Source: Thiocapsa sp. (GTDB lineage Bacteria > Pseudomonadota > Gammaproteobacteria > Chromatiales > Chromatiaceae). From it: a stretch of 64,000 nt of DNA. Location of the stretch: contig NZ_CP073760.1 of NCBI RefSeq assembly GCF_018399035.1, positions 62,001 to 126,000 of the forward strand, given 5' to 3'. How positions within the stretch are numbered: the first letter of the stretch is position 1; each line of letters begins with the position of its first letter. This document shows, piece by piece, positions 54,643 to 63,335 of the stretch. The position numbers were made by a program, and so were the translations under genes. Below the pieces are notes generated by a model, which saw only the letters and a list, made by a program, of their open reading frames with translations, was not told the origin of the DNA and did not search any database.

Positions 54643-55311
54643 ATGACAGCAAGCCTTGAATTCACTGAACGGAATGGCAAGAAGGTCGATTGTCCTTGCC
54701 GCGAGTGCCAACGCGACACGAAACACGAGATTTTGGCCGGAGCCACATTAAGCGGTTCCTCCGGTCCCGCAGCGTTCTCTTATGGCTGGCAGATAGAGCA
54801 TCAGATCCTTCAATGCCTGGGGTGTGAGACAATCCGATTTCGTAGAGTCTCAGGATCGGAGCACGATTTTGTACAAATTGGCCCGGACGATTGGGAGTAT
54901 CAGCCTCTAATTGAAGTCTACCCTAACCCTCGTGGGCGGCAAGCGCTTGGCGATGCGGGCCTTCTGTCAGAGGAGATTCGGCGTATCTATGGCGAAACGC
55001 TTCAGGCCCTTAACGAATCCCAGCCAGTTCTATGTGGTATCGGTATACGCGCTATTATTGAAACTGTTTGCAAAGACAAAAGCGCGCAAGGAGGTACCCT
55101 TAACGACAAGATTGATTCTCTAGTTGCTTCTGGCGTCCTTACGAAGGATGGTGCACAGGTACTCCATAGACTTCGCGTTCTAGGAAACAGTGCGGCGCAT
55201 GAAGTGAAGCCTCATTCTCTGAGAGAACTCGGCTTAGCCTTCGACGTCGTGGATCATCTACTACTCGGCGTCTACATCTTGCCGGAACACGCAAAGACAA
55301 CGTTCAAATGA
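54643..55311 (+). CDS. DUF4145 (HEPN-like) protein
   Basis: 222 residues from the ATG at 54,643. A Cys pair (CPCRECQRDTKH) and a second (CLGCETIRFR) make an N-terminal zinc ribbon. The C-terminal DUF4145 domain shows LRVLGNSAAHEVKPHSLREL, the R-GN-AAH hallmark of this HEPN-type family. HEPN proteins are often ribonucleases in defence systems. No partner is adjacent. The next gene lies 635 bp away, across a palindromic region. Confidence 0.8.
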   Translation: MTASLEFTERNGKKVDCPCRECQRDTKHEILAGATLSGSSGPAAFSYGWQIEHQILQCLGCETIRFRRVSGSEHDFVQIGPDDWEYQPLIEVYPNPRGRQALGDAGLLSEEIRRIYGETLQALNESQPVLCGIGIRAIIETVCKDKSAQGGTLNDKIDSLVASGVLTKDGAQVLHRLRVLGNSAAHEVKPHSLRELGLAFDVVDHLLLGVYILPEHAKTTFK

Positions 55312-55313
55312 CG

Positions 55314-55946
55314 GCTAACGAGTCCGCCAGCCCGACGCCGAACTGCGGCCTTCGCTATCACTCAAAAAAGGCCGCAGGGGCAGGTCTTGTAATGCAATAT
55401 TTTGGAGTTCGGTGCAGCAAGCCCGGTTGGACGCTTCCGCGCCGCCATGGCGCCGGGGCCTGAGGGTCCACAGCGAGCAGCGGCAGGCTCAGCCGGGCTT
55501 GCTGTGCTGGCCCGTAGTGAAGCCGGCTATCGGCCTCGGAGCGACGCACGGGCGGTTCCTGCCCGGAGAGAAGGTAGGGTCACCGTTTAGCTGACCCCGA
55601 TCAATGGCACGACCTGTTTTCTCGCACCCAAGCACGCTCGCACGGCGGTGGGGCTGCTCCGTTGGGAGTCGACACCCGGCCCCTTGTTCGATGGCACCCT
55701 GGAAAGACGTCGATGCCCCACCAAGGTCCATGTGTGGCACGAAGGTGCCTGGAAACCCCCGCAATGGTATCCGTGCCCGGCATGGGGCTTTGAGATAGCG
55801 TGAACCGAGGCTGGCAGGACCTTGGCTTGCTGCATCGTAGGGAGGATGACTCACTGCGTAGGGTACGTGACTAAATGCGGCCTAGTACCGAGATGGTGTA
55901 TGGAATCAAAAGCAGGTTATAAGGCAACCACGCGAATCGAGAGTTT
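55314..55946. other. Intergenic region with palindromes and repeat copy R1
   Basis: No gene found. It starts with GGCTAACGAGTCC after the DUF4145 stop codon (attC-like). A perfect 12-bp inverted pair CAGCAAGCCCGG / CCGGGCTTGCTG spans 55,415-55,504, and the first copy (R1) of a dispersed repeat lies at about 55,570-55,655. Confidence 0.55.
55570..55655 (+). repeat. Accessory repeat family, copy R1
   Basis: Core words GGGTCACCGTTTAGCTGACC and CCGATCAATGGCACGACC, then TTTTCTCGCACCCAAGCACG are shared with R2 (split by the IS) and R3 (59,030-59,130). Confidence 0.75.
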
Positions 55947-56675
55947 ATGAAAAACACGGAAAACTTTAAGTTATTGTGGTGGTTTGTCCTTGTGGTTGTC
56001 GTAGGCTCTTTTCTGTATAGCAGACAGGAAGATCTAATAGGCGGGAACCCGACTTATTTTGATTCAATGGTATTTATTGTATGGATTGGTATCTGCCTCG
56101 CTCCCATTTTTCAAGAAATGGATATATTCGGAATTAAGCTTAAGCAAGATATTCAAGAGTTAAAGAAGGACCTGACTCATCAATTAGCTATCCTAAAAAC
56201 CGAAGTTACTTCTTCTATTGAGGTTTCTTCCGCTAACAATAACCAAATCTATATACGTACGAGTCCCGAACCACCAAAGGATTCGGAAATCCCGGATTTA
56301 ACGGCTCAGATACAAGATGCACTAGCCAAGCTAGGTATAAAGCCAGAAGATACAGAGAATCTAAGCGGGAGGTATGCTGATTCGATTGAAACAGAGATGT
56401 TTCAGGTTAGGTTGGCCTTCGAAAAGCTACTTCGCCGGCACTCGATAGCACTTGGGCTTGATGCTAGAAGAGTCTCTGTCGGAAAAATGCTAAATCAATT
56501 GGGGCGATCAGACTATATACCAAAAGAGATTGTGGTCGGTATACAAGAGGTCATATCAATTTGTAACTATGCGGTGCATGGTGAAGATATAACATCTGAT
56601 CAAGTCTATTTTGTTAGGCAGTCTGCGCCAGGTCTTCTAAAAGCATTGGAGGCAAGCCTTCGCAAAAGCCACTAA
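55947..56675 (+). CDS. Membrane protein with coiled coil and HEPN-like C-terminus
   Basis: 242 residues, AT-rich. Two TM helices (about 9-25 and 41-58) are followed by a coiled coil (KLKQDIQELKKDLTHQLAILKTEV) and a C-terminal helical domain (MLNQLGRSDYIPKEIVVGIQEVISICNYAVHGEDI). The CNYAVHG motif resembles the N-AAH of HEPN/DUF4145 domains. Membrane-anchored HEPN proteins occur in abortive infection systems, but this link is only structural analogy. Confidence 0.7.
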   Translation: MKNTENFKLLWWFVLVVVVGSFLYSRQEDLIGGNPTYFDSMVFIVWIGICLAPIFQEMDIFGIKLKQDIQELKKDLTHQLAILKTEVTSSIEVSSANNNQIYIRTSPEPPKDSEIPDLTAQIQDALAKLGIKPEDTENLSGRYADSIETEMFQVRLAFEKLLRRHSIALGLDARRVSVGKMLNQLGRSDYIPKEIVVGIQEVISICNYAVHGEDITSDQVYFVRQSAPGLLKALEASLRKSH

Positions 56676-56743
56676 CAAATTGCTCTAGTACACCCCGGTC
56701 GAATTAAATCGCCATCTGTTTCATGAAGAAAGGGCTCACCATT

Positions 56744-58216
56744 GGCTCTCCCGGATTTCAGGGGGACGCATGAGTTATTTTAAAACAGGCACTTATGCCG
56801 CATTTCGCCGTACACGAGAAACCCCGAAAATGGCTGAGCGCTCGACCTGGCAAGCGCTTGTTTTATCAACGAACGGTTCCGAACTTGGCGTATCCATTGA
56901 GATCCAGGTACACCCTCTGGTAGAAGTGTTTGAGGCTCGTCATTCCATAGCAGCGGCGCTTGATGACTTTGAGCTTATTGTTGAGCCCTTCCACAAAGCC
57001 ACTGGTCCGGCGGCCGACGAAATAATTCGTGATCTCCTCGAAGCGGGTCTCGAGCGTGCCGAGGAAACGATCGAAACACGTGAGCTTGCGGTTGGTGACG
57101 CGGCGCATCCAACCGCGCAGTTTACGTTTGCTTTGACCTTTCGACAGGCGACTGTCGTAGATGGCGGTGAGCGCCTCGCAGGCTTCGTACGCTTCTTTGA
57201 GTTTCGGGGAGTGGGCGAAGATGCGATTGAGGAGGCGACGCTCATCGGCATTCAGGTCGGCGCGACGATGCCGCAGGACCCAATGCGCGTTCTTGAGCTC
57301 ATCAATGGACGCTTTGGAGAGCGTGCGACGCAGCCGCTTGAACTCGCGCTTGCGCAGGGTTTCGAGTCCCTCGCGATACAAGCGAGCGACATGAAAGCGG
57401 TCCGCGCAGATGAGGACGCGTTTGCCGAACACGGCCTTCGCGGCCCCGATGAAGCCTTGGTAAAGGTCCGAGCAGACAACCTCGACCGTGCGCCGTAAGC
57501 GCTTGGGAATGCTTCGAAAAACGCCTCCACGACGGCCTTGGTCCGTGCCGGGAGCAGGGCGATGACGCGGAGCCGATCATTCACGTAGGCACTGATCACG
57601 ACGACAAAATCGCGATGGCCCTTCTTCAACGCAATCTCGTCGATGCCGATGACCTCCAGCGTCTCGATCCCGTTCCAATCGACCTCGGGCTCGATGCGGC
57701 GATCCAGAATGCCCTGCAGCGCATCGACACCGACGGCATGCTTGAGACTCACATCCTCGAGCGTACTGTTGATCAACTCGAGCAGCATTTGCTGCTCGAA
57801 GGCCTTCGTAACCGAGGCGCGTGGCGAATACCACGACAGCATCTGACTCGTCGTCGGCCGCCCCTCGCAGGAGTGGCACTGATAGCGTTTGGGTCGCAAA
57901 ACAAGGACGGTGTGGTAGTCGAACACCGGTAAGTGCCGCAGCTTGATCTCTTGCCCAAGCCCGTAGCCATGGTCGATCGGCTTGCCGCAACGGTGACAGT
58001 GCGTTCCCTCCAAGGTGCTGTGGACATGGATCTGGAGCGTTCTGCGCTCGCCGAGCACAACGCGATCAATGGCGAGATCAGGCAGGTTCAGCAGGGTCTG
58101 AAGGGTATCGGTGTCAAACATCATTATAGGCCGCGTCCGAATGGGGTTCTGCCCGCAGGCAAGGTTCAGGTTGTTGATTTATAAAATATCATAACCCCAT
58201 GAGATCCTGGAGAGCC
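56744..58216 (-). mobile_element. ISL3-family insertion sequence
   Basis: 1,473 bp. Imperfect 22-bp terminal repeats (GGCTCTCCCGGATTTCAGGG at 56,744; GGCTCTCCAGGATCTCATGG read from 58,216) flank a transposase gene. CACCATT occurs on both sides (56,737-56,743 and 58,217-58,223) as target duplication. Removing the element restores a continuous copy (R2) of the accessory repeat. Confidence 0.88.
56866..58124 (-). pseudogene. ISL3 transposase, frameshifted
   Basis: The first part (from 58,124, MMFDTDTLQTLLNLPDL) has the zinc finger CHRCGKPIDHGYG ... CHSCEGRPTTSQ and the DDE-region start VIGIDEIALKKGHRDFVVV. Near 57,516 the frame slips: the continuation KRLRRTVEVVCSDLYQGFIGAAK ... ICADRFHVARL ... 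FVEGLNNKLKVIKRRCYG is in another frame and ends at 56,866. One missing base explains it. Other copies elsewhere could still mobilise the element. Confidence 0.87.
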
Positions 58217-58310
58217 CACCATTTAGCCGACATTGATCAATGGCGCGACCTATTTTCTCGCACCTAGGCATGCTCGTGTCGGTTGGGAAATGCGACATTG
58301 GTACCGCCTA
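58217..58310 (+). repeat. Accessory repeat family, copy R2 (right part)
   Basis: Continues the copy interrupted by the IS: CACCATTTAGCCGACATTGA, TCAATGGCGCGACC, TTTTCTCGCACC, GTGTCGGTTGGGAAATGCGA. The left stump is at about 56,730-56,743. The rest of the gap to 58,551 holds no gene that I can support. Confidence 0.78.
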
Positions 58311-58551
58311 CGCACCCGCGGTTCTCGTTGAAAAATCGCGAATTCACTCCAATCCGCGACAGTCACCCCTCTGGAACAAAGCCACCAAAAAAACTCGTTG
58401 AGCTCCGCTTCCGCGTCGTGGATTACGGCCATGCCCAGCTGTTTTGCGACGGTTTTGGCTCAAGTTAGTGCCATTCGAGCCTGACCTTTTTCTCTTCTGC
58501 AGTCATGGGCTGGCCGCCTGAGGAAAACGAGAAACTTCAGTCTTTAAATAC

Positions 58552-58968
58552 TTACATACTTTTCATCACCTTTTCCCATCTTTTGATGAGCGATGACAGC
58601 TTTTCGCCATCTTTGTTTTCGGTATTTACAGCGCCAGCACGACTACAGTCTTTGTAAACGGATAGCATTAGCTTAGGATCTTTATCTCGATAGACTCTAT
58701 AAGCGCTAAGGCAGTCATCGTTATGAATGCCAGGGCTTATCTCGCATTTGGAAAGTGGAGGCTCAAACGAAGCTTCAAACTGCCGCATCGAGTAAAGAAA
58801 TATTTTACACGTATCGGTAGAAGCGTCTTTGCTTGCCTGATCGAAAGAAACGCCTTGTTCTGTTGAGGTTGATACGGGTGTAATTGTGGGAGTTGTAGTA
58901 GTATATGTCGCGCAACCACTAAGGGCAAAGATCATTGTTAATGACCCGCGAATTACAATTGTTTTCAT
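58552..58968 (-). CDS. Predicted lipoprotein, unknown function
   Basis: 138 residues from the ATG at 58,968: MKTIVIRGSLTMIFALSGC is a lipoprotein signal (Cys at residue 19). The mature part starts with a Thr/Pro-rich linker (YTTTTPTITPVSTSTEQG), then a domain with four Cys (DTCKIFLYSMRQFE; SKCEISPG; NDDCLSAYR; KDCSRAG). It is flanked by repeat copies R2 and R3. Not recognised. Confidence 0.68.
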   Translation of the reverse strand: MKTIVIRGSLTMIFALSGCATYTTTTPTITPVSTSTEQGVSFDQASKDASTDTCKIFLYSMRQFEASFEPPLSKCEISPGIHNDDCLSAYRVYRDKDPKLMLSVYKDCSRAGAVNTENKDGEKLSSLIKRWEKVMKSM

Positions 58969-59029
58969 TTTCCACCTCATTTGCTTGGCTGTCACTAAAT
59001 TCCTGATAAATTGATTTATCCGAGAGGGA

Positions 59030-59130
59030 GTTGGGGTCACCATTTAGCTGACCCCGATCAATGGTACGACCTTTTTTCTCGCACCGAAGCACGATTGTGT
59101 CGGTCGGGAAGTGCGACATTGATACCGCCA
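59030..59130 (+). repeat. Accessory repeat family, copy R3
   Basis: GGGGTCACCATTTAGCTGAC then CCCGATCAATGGTACGACC, TTTTCTCGCACCGAAGCACG and TGTCGGTCGGGAAGTGCGAC. GGGGTCA / TGACCCC form a hairpin at its left end. Confidence 0.78.
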
Positions 59131-59234
59131 ACGCGCCCTGCAAGAAAGTGAGTTACGAAGCCCGCGCCCTTGACCTGACGCCATTCAGGGGCAGGGGCAG
59201 CTGAATGTTGACCCCTTCTCCTCTTCCTTTCCCC

Positions 59235-60020
59235 CTATTGTATGGTCGACATAATCCACGTTACTGCGATTCCGATGAGAAAAGCAAATAGAACGTTCCA
59301 TGTCAAATTATGGCGAAAGGATCTTCTTCGTTCATAATCCTGTATTTCTGCACCCCATAGAAAAATTCCGGTTAGTCGAAAACGTTCTTCTAAATAGTCG
59401 GGGAGATTCGTGACTTTCCAGAGTAGGGCGGAGCCCCAAACCATAAGAACCATGGCGAAAATATATAGCGGGAAATCAATAACGCTTAACTCCCCTATCT
59501 TTAGGGCTTGTAACGGGGAATACCAACGCAACAGGAACAGCAGCAGAACAAATGTGACTAGCGGCGGCAGCGAGCCTTTCAAAAGTCGAGGAACGCTTAT
59601 CAGGTTCAGCTTGGCCTCTCGTTGCGTATGTTCAAATAACGTGCAGAGCTGATCGGCCAAATAATGATGCGATTTTTCTTTTCGATAATCTTGAATTTTA
59701 ATCCTGCTCCCATTGCGGCCAAAGCGGCACTCGACAAAAACGGGCGAGTCACTAGAATTAAATACTAAGGGCTTTTCTCCAACTTGAATATTTATTTCAA
59801 TTATGCGGCCGCCTTTGCTATTTGGCTCTGCCAATACTTTGTTAATATCCGATGTGGTATATGGATCTCTATCCTCCCTGTAAACAAGATACTTAATCGG
59901 CAATAAAAGCCCTTCATTTTCTATAAAAGATTTCAGTTCCTCATCGATCTCTAGAAGTATTTTTGGCTCCAGAATAAAGTATTTTGAAAAATGTCTTTTA
60001 AAATAGAAATAATCACTCAT
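59235..60020 (-). CDS. Membrane protein, unknown function
   Basis: 261 residues from the ATG at 60,020 (MSDYFYFKRHFSKYF). The N-terminal soluble part (150 residues) includes IIEINIQVGEKPLVFNSSDSPVFVECRFGR. Three TM segments follow (PPLVTFVLLLFLLRWY; FPLYIFAMVLMVWGSALLW; VLFAFLIGIAVTWIM). Strongly AT-rich codons mark it as foreign. No family recognised. It is next to the Mrr-type gene on the same strand (243 bp). Confidence 0.7.
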   Translation of the reverse strand: MSDYFYFKRHFSKYFILEPKILLEIDEELKSFIENEGLLLPIKYLVYREDRDPYTTSDINKVLAEPNSKGGRIIEINIQVGEKPLVFNSSDSPVFVECRFGRNGSRIKIQDYRKEKSHHYLADQLCTLFEHTQREAKLNLISVPRLLKGSLPPLVTFVLLLFLLRWYSPLQALKIGELSVIDFPLYIFAMVLMVWGSALLWKVTNLPDYLEERFRLTGIFLWGAEIQDYERRRSFRHNLTWNVLFAFLIGIAVTWIMSTIQ

Positions 60021-60262
60021 ATTTTCGGGTCGGGCTATTTGGGGGCTGGCCCGCATGGCATCAAGATAATAGCAAGCGTCCTAAAAATCAAGGAGAAGCT
60101 GGCCGAGGTGATGCGGGGAAGTTCTAGTGACAGTTTACTTAATCGTGCAGGTCGCAGAAACCGAATCGAGTAAACTGGCACCAGAATCCCCGTGACGTCT
60201 AGACCCATATGTCCGTCGTAATCTCATTCTAGCTAACTGCTGCCGGTCTCAAAGAGGGTAGG

Positions 60263-61138
60263 TCAGGTCCTGAACTTCTCGAAATAGGAAAGATCCACGT
60301 CGTAGATATCCCGTCGCTTTACGCCAAGCTCTACCTTCTGGAACATTTCCACGAGTTTGGCGCCATCGACCAACTCGACTTTCGGCGCACCCTCCCGATT
60401 CGCTTCTTGGACCGCTGCATTCGAGAACGTTGAAGTTGTCATGATGATGCCCTTCTCAGCACGACCGATCATCGCATTCCGGAAATCTCCGACCTGTGCT
60501 CGCGATACAAGTTTTCCTTCCGCGTATCGTTTACATTGGAAAAGCACCTTGAAACTCACGAATGCGTTTACCTCAAGCGTCCCGTAGCCATCGATACCGC
60601 CATCCGCTGACCCGCCGGTAATCTCGACATTTAGGAAGCCGGATTCCCGAAGTAACTCTCGGCATACTTTCTCAAAGCCAACAGCACTGAGGGACCGCAG
60701 GGTACTGAGCAGGCTAAGGGATTCCTCGACGACCTCTTCTTCAGGAGGTAACTCGTCCGTATGATCAGGTTCTTGGCCGGCGATTTCCTTTTCCTTTCGC
60801 CTATCCCTATGGATCGCAACCCACTTCTTGAATATTTCACGCGACTCAGCTTCGGAAAGGTGAGCGGTTCGGCCTTTGTCAGTCAGCGTCCATGTGCCAT
60901 GTTTAGATGACTGAACCAGCCCCTCCCAAACAAGATATTGCCTGGCCCAGGCGACCTGATTCTGAAATCTGTTCCCACCTGACTTGACTGTCGCATCGAG
61001 AACATCGTCTGACAGTCTGAGGTTCTTCGCGATCTGATTCGCAACCTCGCGAGGCTTTCCTGAATCGCCCAACTCGCGAAGAGCATCAAGTAACGGTCCA
61101 AACCACTTTACGAACTGTGCCTGGCTTCTCTTTGCCAT
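60263..61138 (-). CDS. mrr: Mrr-type restriction endonuclease
   Basis: 291 residues from the ATG at 61,138 (MAKRSQAQFVKWFGPLLDAL). The N-terminal winged-helix Mrr_N domain (SGKPREVANQIAKNL, ARQYLVWEGLVQSSKHGTWTLTDKG) is followed by an acidic linker and the catalytic domain: VGFEKVCRELLRESGFLNVE, the metal Asp in GSADGGIDGYG and the QxK in FKVLFQCKRY. Mrr enzymes cut methylated foreign DNA (type IV). All catalytic residues are present. Confidence 0.9.
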   Translation of the reverse strand: MAKRSQAQFVKWFGPLLDALRELGDSGKPREVANQIAKNLRLSDDVLDATVKSGGNRFQNQVAWARQYLVWEGLVQSSKHGTWTLTDKGRTAHLSEAESREIFKKWVAIHRDRRKEKEIAGQEPDHTDELPPEEEVVEESLSLLSTLRSLSAVGFEKVCRELLRESGFLNVEITGGSADGGIDGYGTLEVNAFVSFKVLFQCKRYAEGKLVSRAQVGDFRNAMIGRAEKGIIMTTSTFSNAAVQEANREGAPKVELVDGAKLVEMFQKVELGVKRRDIYDVDLSYFEKFRT

Positions 61139-61228
61139 CCTAAGATCCTGATTTTTCGCTCCCACAACGATTGCAAGGGAGCTGGCCAGCCGATAAACCC
61201 TTGAACATGCTTCAGCGGGCTCTTCTTA

Positions 61229-61501
61229 ATGCCCGGACAAAATACCATGCTGCGGTTCACGTCGCACGACGACCGGCCGGAAACCCACCCAGCGTATCCC
61301 TTGATCCGGGACGCCATCCAGTCCTTCAGTCACCCGGAGCACAACCCCGAGGAGGAGGGCTTCGTCGTCCTGGTTGAGCCCGATGATGTCCATCGGCCCT
61401 TCTGGGGTGATCACCACCTGCACACCATGCCTTGGGATGTAATCAAGTATCAGGATGGCCATTTCAGGGCGGTTTTCCTTACAGAAACGAGTTCGGGCTA
61501 G
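61229..61501 (+). CDS. Hypothetical protein
   Basis: 90 residues reading MPGQNTMLRFTSHDDRPETH, PEHNPEEEGFVVLVEPDDVHRPFWGDHHLHTMPWDVIKYQDGHF. Acidic, His-rich and likely folded, perhaps a phage accessory protein. It is divergent from mrr by 90 bp. Downstream, 61,502-61,794, I see no gene. Confidence 0.5.
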   Translation: MPGQNTMLRFTSHDDRPETHPAYPLIRDAIQSFSHPEHNPEEEGFVVLVEPDDVHRPFWGDHHLHTMPWDVIKYQDGHFRAVFLTETSSG

Positions 61502-61794
61502 TGGTCCTGATCTCCTGCCGCAGTCGGGCTGGTCGCCGGCCAAAATTGTCCCAGTTCGAAGAGTGCAGGGGCCTTTATAAAGAGAATGGCCCCCCCTTCC
61601 TTGCACTGTTGGGCTCACTGCTTCTCAGAACGAGTACTCCAATGCTTGCTTCTGCATGAACCAGGGGGTGTTCCTGTCGTCCTGGATCTCCCTAGTGACA
61701 GCCGCCCATGTCGTCTAAAGCATGTTTCGGCGTAAAGAAGGGTTTTGACGATCATCGAGTTGCTCCGAAAGGGAGGATTGGTTGGGTGTACCGT

Positions 61795-61985
61795 TCAAGG
61801 TTCCGCCGGTTCAGTTCTTTTGGCCAGCTCCCGGTTGAGGTTGTCTCGCTCACTTTCCTTGATGGCCCCACGGTCCCAGGACGGCTTCAGCCATGACTGG
61901 TTCTCGGGCTGGTCACGCCAGGGCTGGATGCTGCTCTCGGGACCGGCGACGCTTGCTACTGCGAGGAGTGTGGTGGCGTGGAAGA
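61795..61985 (-). pseudogene. Displaced C-terminal part of the neighbouring phage gene
   Basis: One open frame ALFIFHATTLLAVASVAGPE, SSIQPWRDQPENQSWLKPSW, ESERDNLNRELAKRTEP ends at 61,795. It has no start codon and lies one frame off the coiled-coil gene just upstream; removing a CT unit from the CTCTC run at about 61,990 would join the two into one coiled coil plus TM protein. Confidence 0.5.
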
Positions 61986-62243
61986 TGAAGAGAGCCCGAG
62001 CGTAGCGAACAGGGTGGGCATTCTTTGCTCCAAGGTGAGGGGTTCGAGTTCGAGGGCTGCCAGCCTAACACGGACGTGGTTCAGCTCGGCATCGATTCGA
62101 TAGACATCACCCCGAATGGTATCGAGCTTGTCGGCATGGCTGATTAGGGTTGTGGCGAATTGCATCTGCTGCGCCATGACTTGGTCGATCTTCGACTCAA
62201 TATTGTTGAGTGCGGCGATGAGCGGAGTGTTGGTAGAGACCAT
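61956..62243 (-). CDS. Coiled-coil phage-type protein, possibly frameshifted
   Basis: 95 residues from the ATG at 62,243 with AAGGAG upstream. LIAALNNIESKIDQVMAQQMQFATTLISHADKLDTIRGDVYRID is a coiled coil, as in XhlA-type or spanin-like lysis proteins. The last 15 residues (SSSSTPPHSSQ) look out of frame. It directly follows the transglycosylase gene (stop and start 1 bp apart), an arrangement typical of a phage late operon. Confidence 0.62.
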   Translation of the reverse strand: MVSTNTPLIAALNNIESKIDQVMAQQMQFATTLISHADKLDTIRGDVYRIDAELNHVRVRLAALELEPLTLEQRMPTLFATLGLSSSSTPPHSSQ

Positions 62244-62244
62244 A

Positions 62245-62832
62245 TTAATCTCCTTGTTGGTTGGTGGGCGGTACGACAATGATCGCACCGTCGGGCTTCA
62301 TTAGGAAACGGAGGTGGCTCATGCCATAGAGACGAGCGAGCCGAACGGCGGTAGATGCCTTGAGGCTGATCACAGCATCTTCCGGCAGCAGACCATCCCC
62401 ACCGTTGGACGGAACCTTACCCTTCCCGAACAGCAAATGACACGCGGCATCGTACATTGCCGCAGCGCCTTCCTCGATCTCAGCAGAATCATTCGGGTCT
62501 ATGTTGAACCCTGCTGCCGTTCCGGGCATGAACTGCATCAAGCCTTGGGCTCCGACGGGAGAGCGTGCATCCGCCTTCAAGGTGGACTCAGCCCAAGCGG
62601 TGGCTTCCGACAGCTTCGAGTCGACCCCGGTCCGTTGGCCGACACTTTGGAACAGGGGCATGTACTGGTCGCGGCGCTTTGCCGTTGATGCAGGGATCGG
62701 AGTCATGCCCTGGGCCGGTGGCTGGGTTACGCCCGGTCGGTCGACCGGAGCGGGAGGTGCCACCGGAGCCGTCGAGAGAGCCCCTGCGGTCTCTGCCACC
62801 TGAGGCGCTGCGGGCGTACCGGTAGGGATCAC
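62245..62832 (-). CDS. Phage-type lytic transglycosylase (SLT domain)
   Basis: 195 residues from a GTG at 62,832; a stop codon lies 17 codons upstream in this frame and the true start may be lost. A Pro/Ala-rich linker (about 1-50) leads to an SLT domain: VDSKLSEATAWAESTLKADARSPVGAQGLMQFMPGTAAGFNI, with the catalytic Glu in AWAES and the AQGLMQ motif. The end (LYGMSHLRFLMKPDGAIIVV) is unusual for soluble transglycosylases. A virion-associated wall-penetration role is likely. Upstream, 62,855-63,085, another frame has Pro-rich coding character (WISFDPFNAYPVVPFTRPAE) and may be its broken N-terminus. Confidence 0.72.
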   Translation of the reverse strand: MIPTGTPAAPQVAETAGALSTAPVAPPAPVDRPGVTQPPAQGMTPIPASTAKRRDQYMPLFQSVGQRTGVDSKLSEATAWAESTLKADARSPVGAQGLMQFMPGTAAGFNIDPNDSAEIEEGAAAMYDAACHLLFGKGKVPSNGGDGLLPEDAVISLKASTAVRLARLYGMSHLRFLMKPDGAIIVVPPTNQQGD

Positions 62833-62957
62833 CGATGCCGCGGCCTCTGCCTGTTCATCCGGTCACGGAGAGGAGCGACCGGCTGGCCTGTGGGGACAAC
62901 GGGAGGCGCACGGCGGCTGCCTGGGGCTTGGTGTGGATCACCGGTGCAGACCCTTGC

Positions 62958-63010
62958 GGCGGCGGCCCTGGCGGCTCTGCGGGGCGCGTGAAGGGTACCA
63001 CCGGGTAGGC
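62958..63010 (+). repeat. Sequence resembling the 3' end of the integrase gene
   Basis: CTGGCGG(C/T)NCTGCGGGGCGC and GTGAAGGG repeat the last codons and stop of the integrase (50,401-50,452) with only a few differences over about 48 bp; the plus frame reads LAALRGA and stop, as in the integrase. Confidence 0.6.
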
Positions 63011-63335
63011 ATTGAAAGGGTCGAATGATATCCAGCGCTGCGCGGAGCGAGTGTTCACGGCATGCCGGCGAGGCGCGGCAACCACCTGTCAGTGGTGACC
63101 AATTGAACCCGGCTCCCAAAACTATTTCATCGTATGCACCGTTAACGGCCCTCCGCAGGAAGCTGGCGATGGATCATGAGATCTCGGTAACGATCCCCGT
63201 TCGGCGGTGAGCCGTCCTCGCGTCTTGGTCTGGTGGTGTCGACTTGAGGAATTCTCACGCTACCTTTGGGCTAGACTGACATAGTCGAGTACACTAGACG
63301 AAGCATTCAACTTAGAACACGTTAGGGCAACAACA

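Noticed and set aside
56770..57498. 242-codon plus-strand frame inside the IS
   Set aside because: It is the antisense of the ISL3 transposase.
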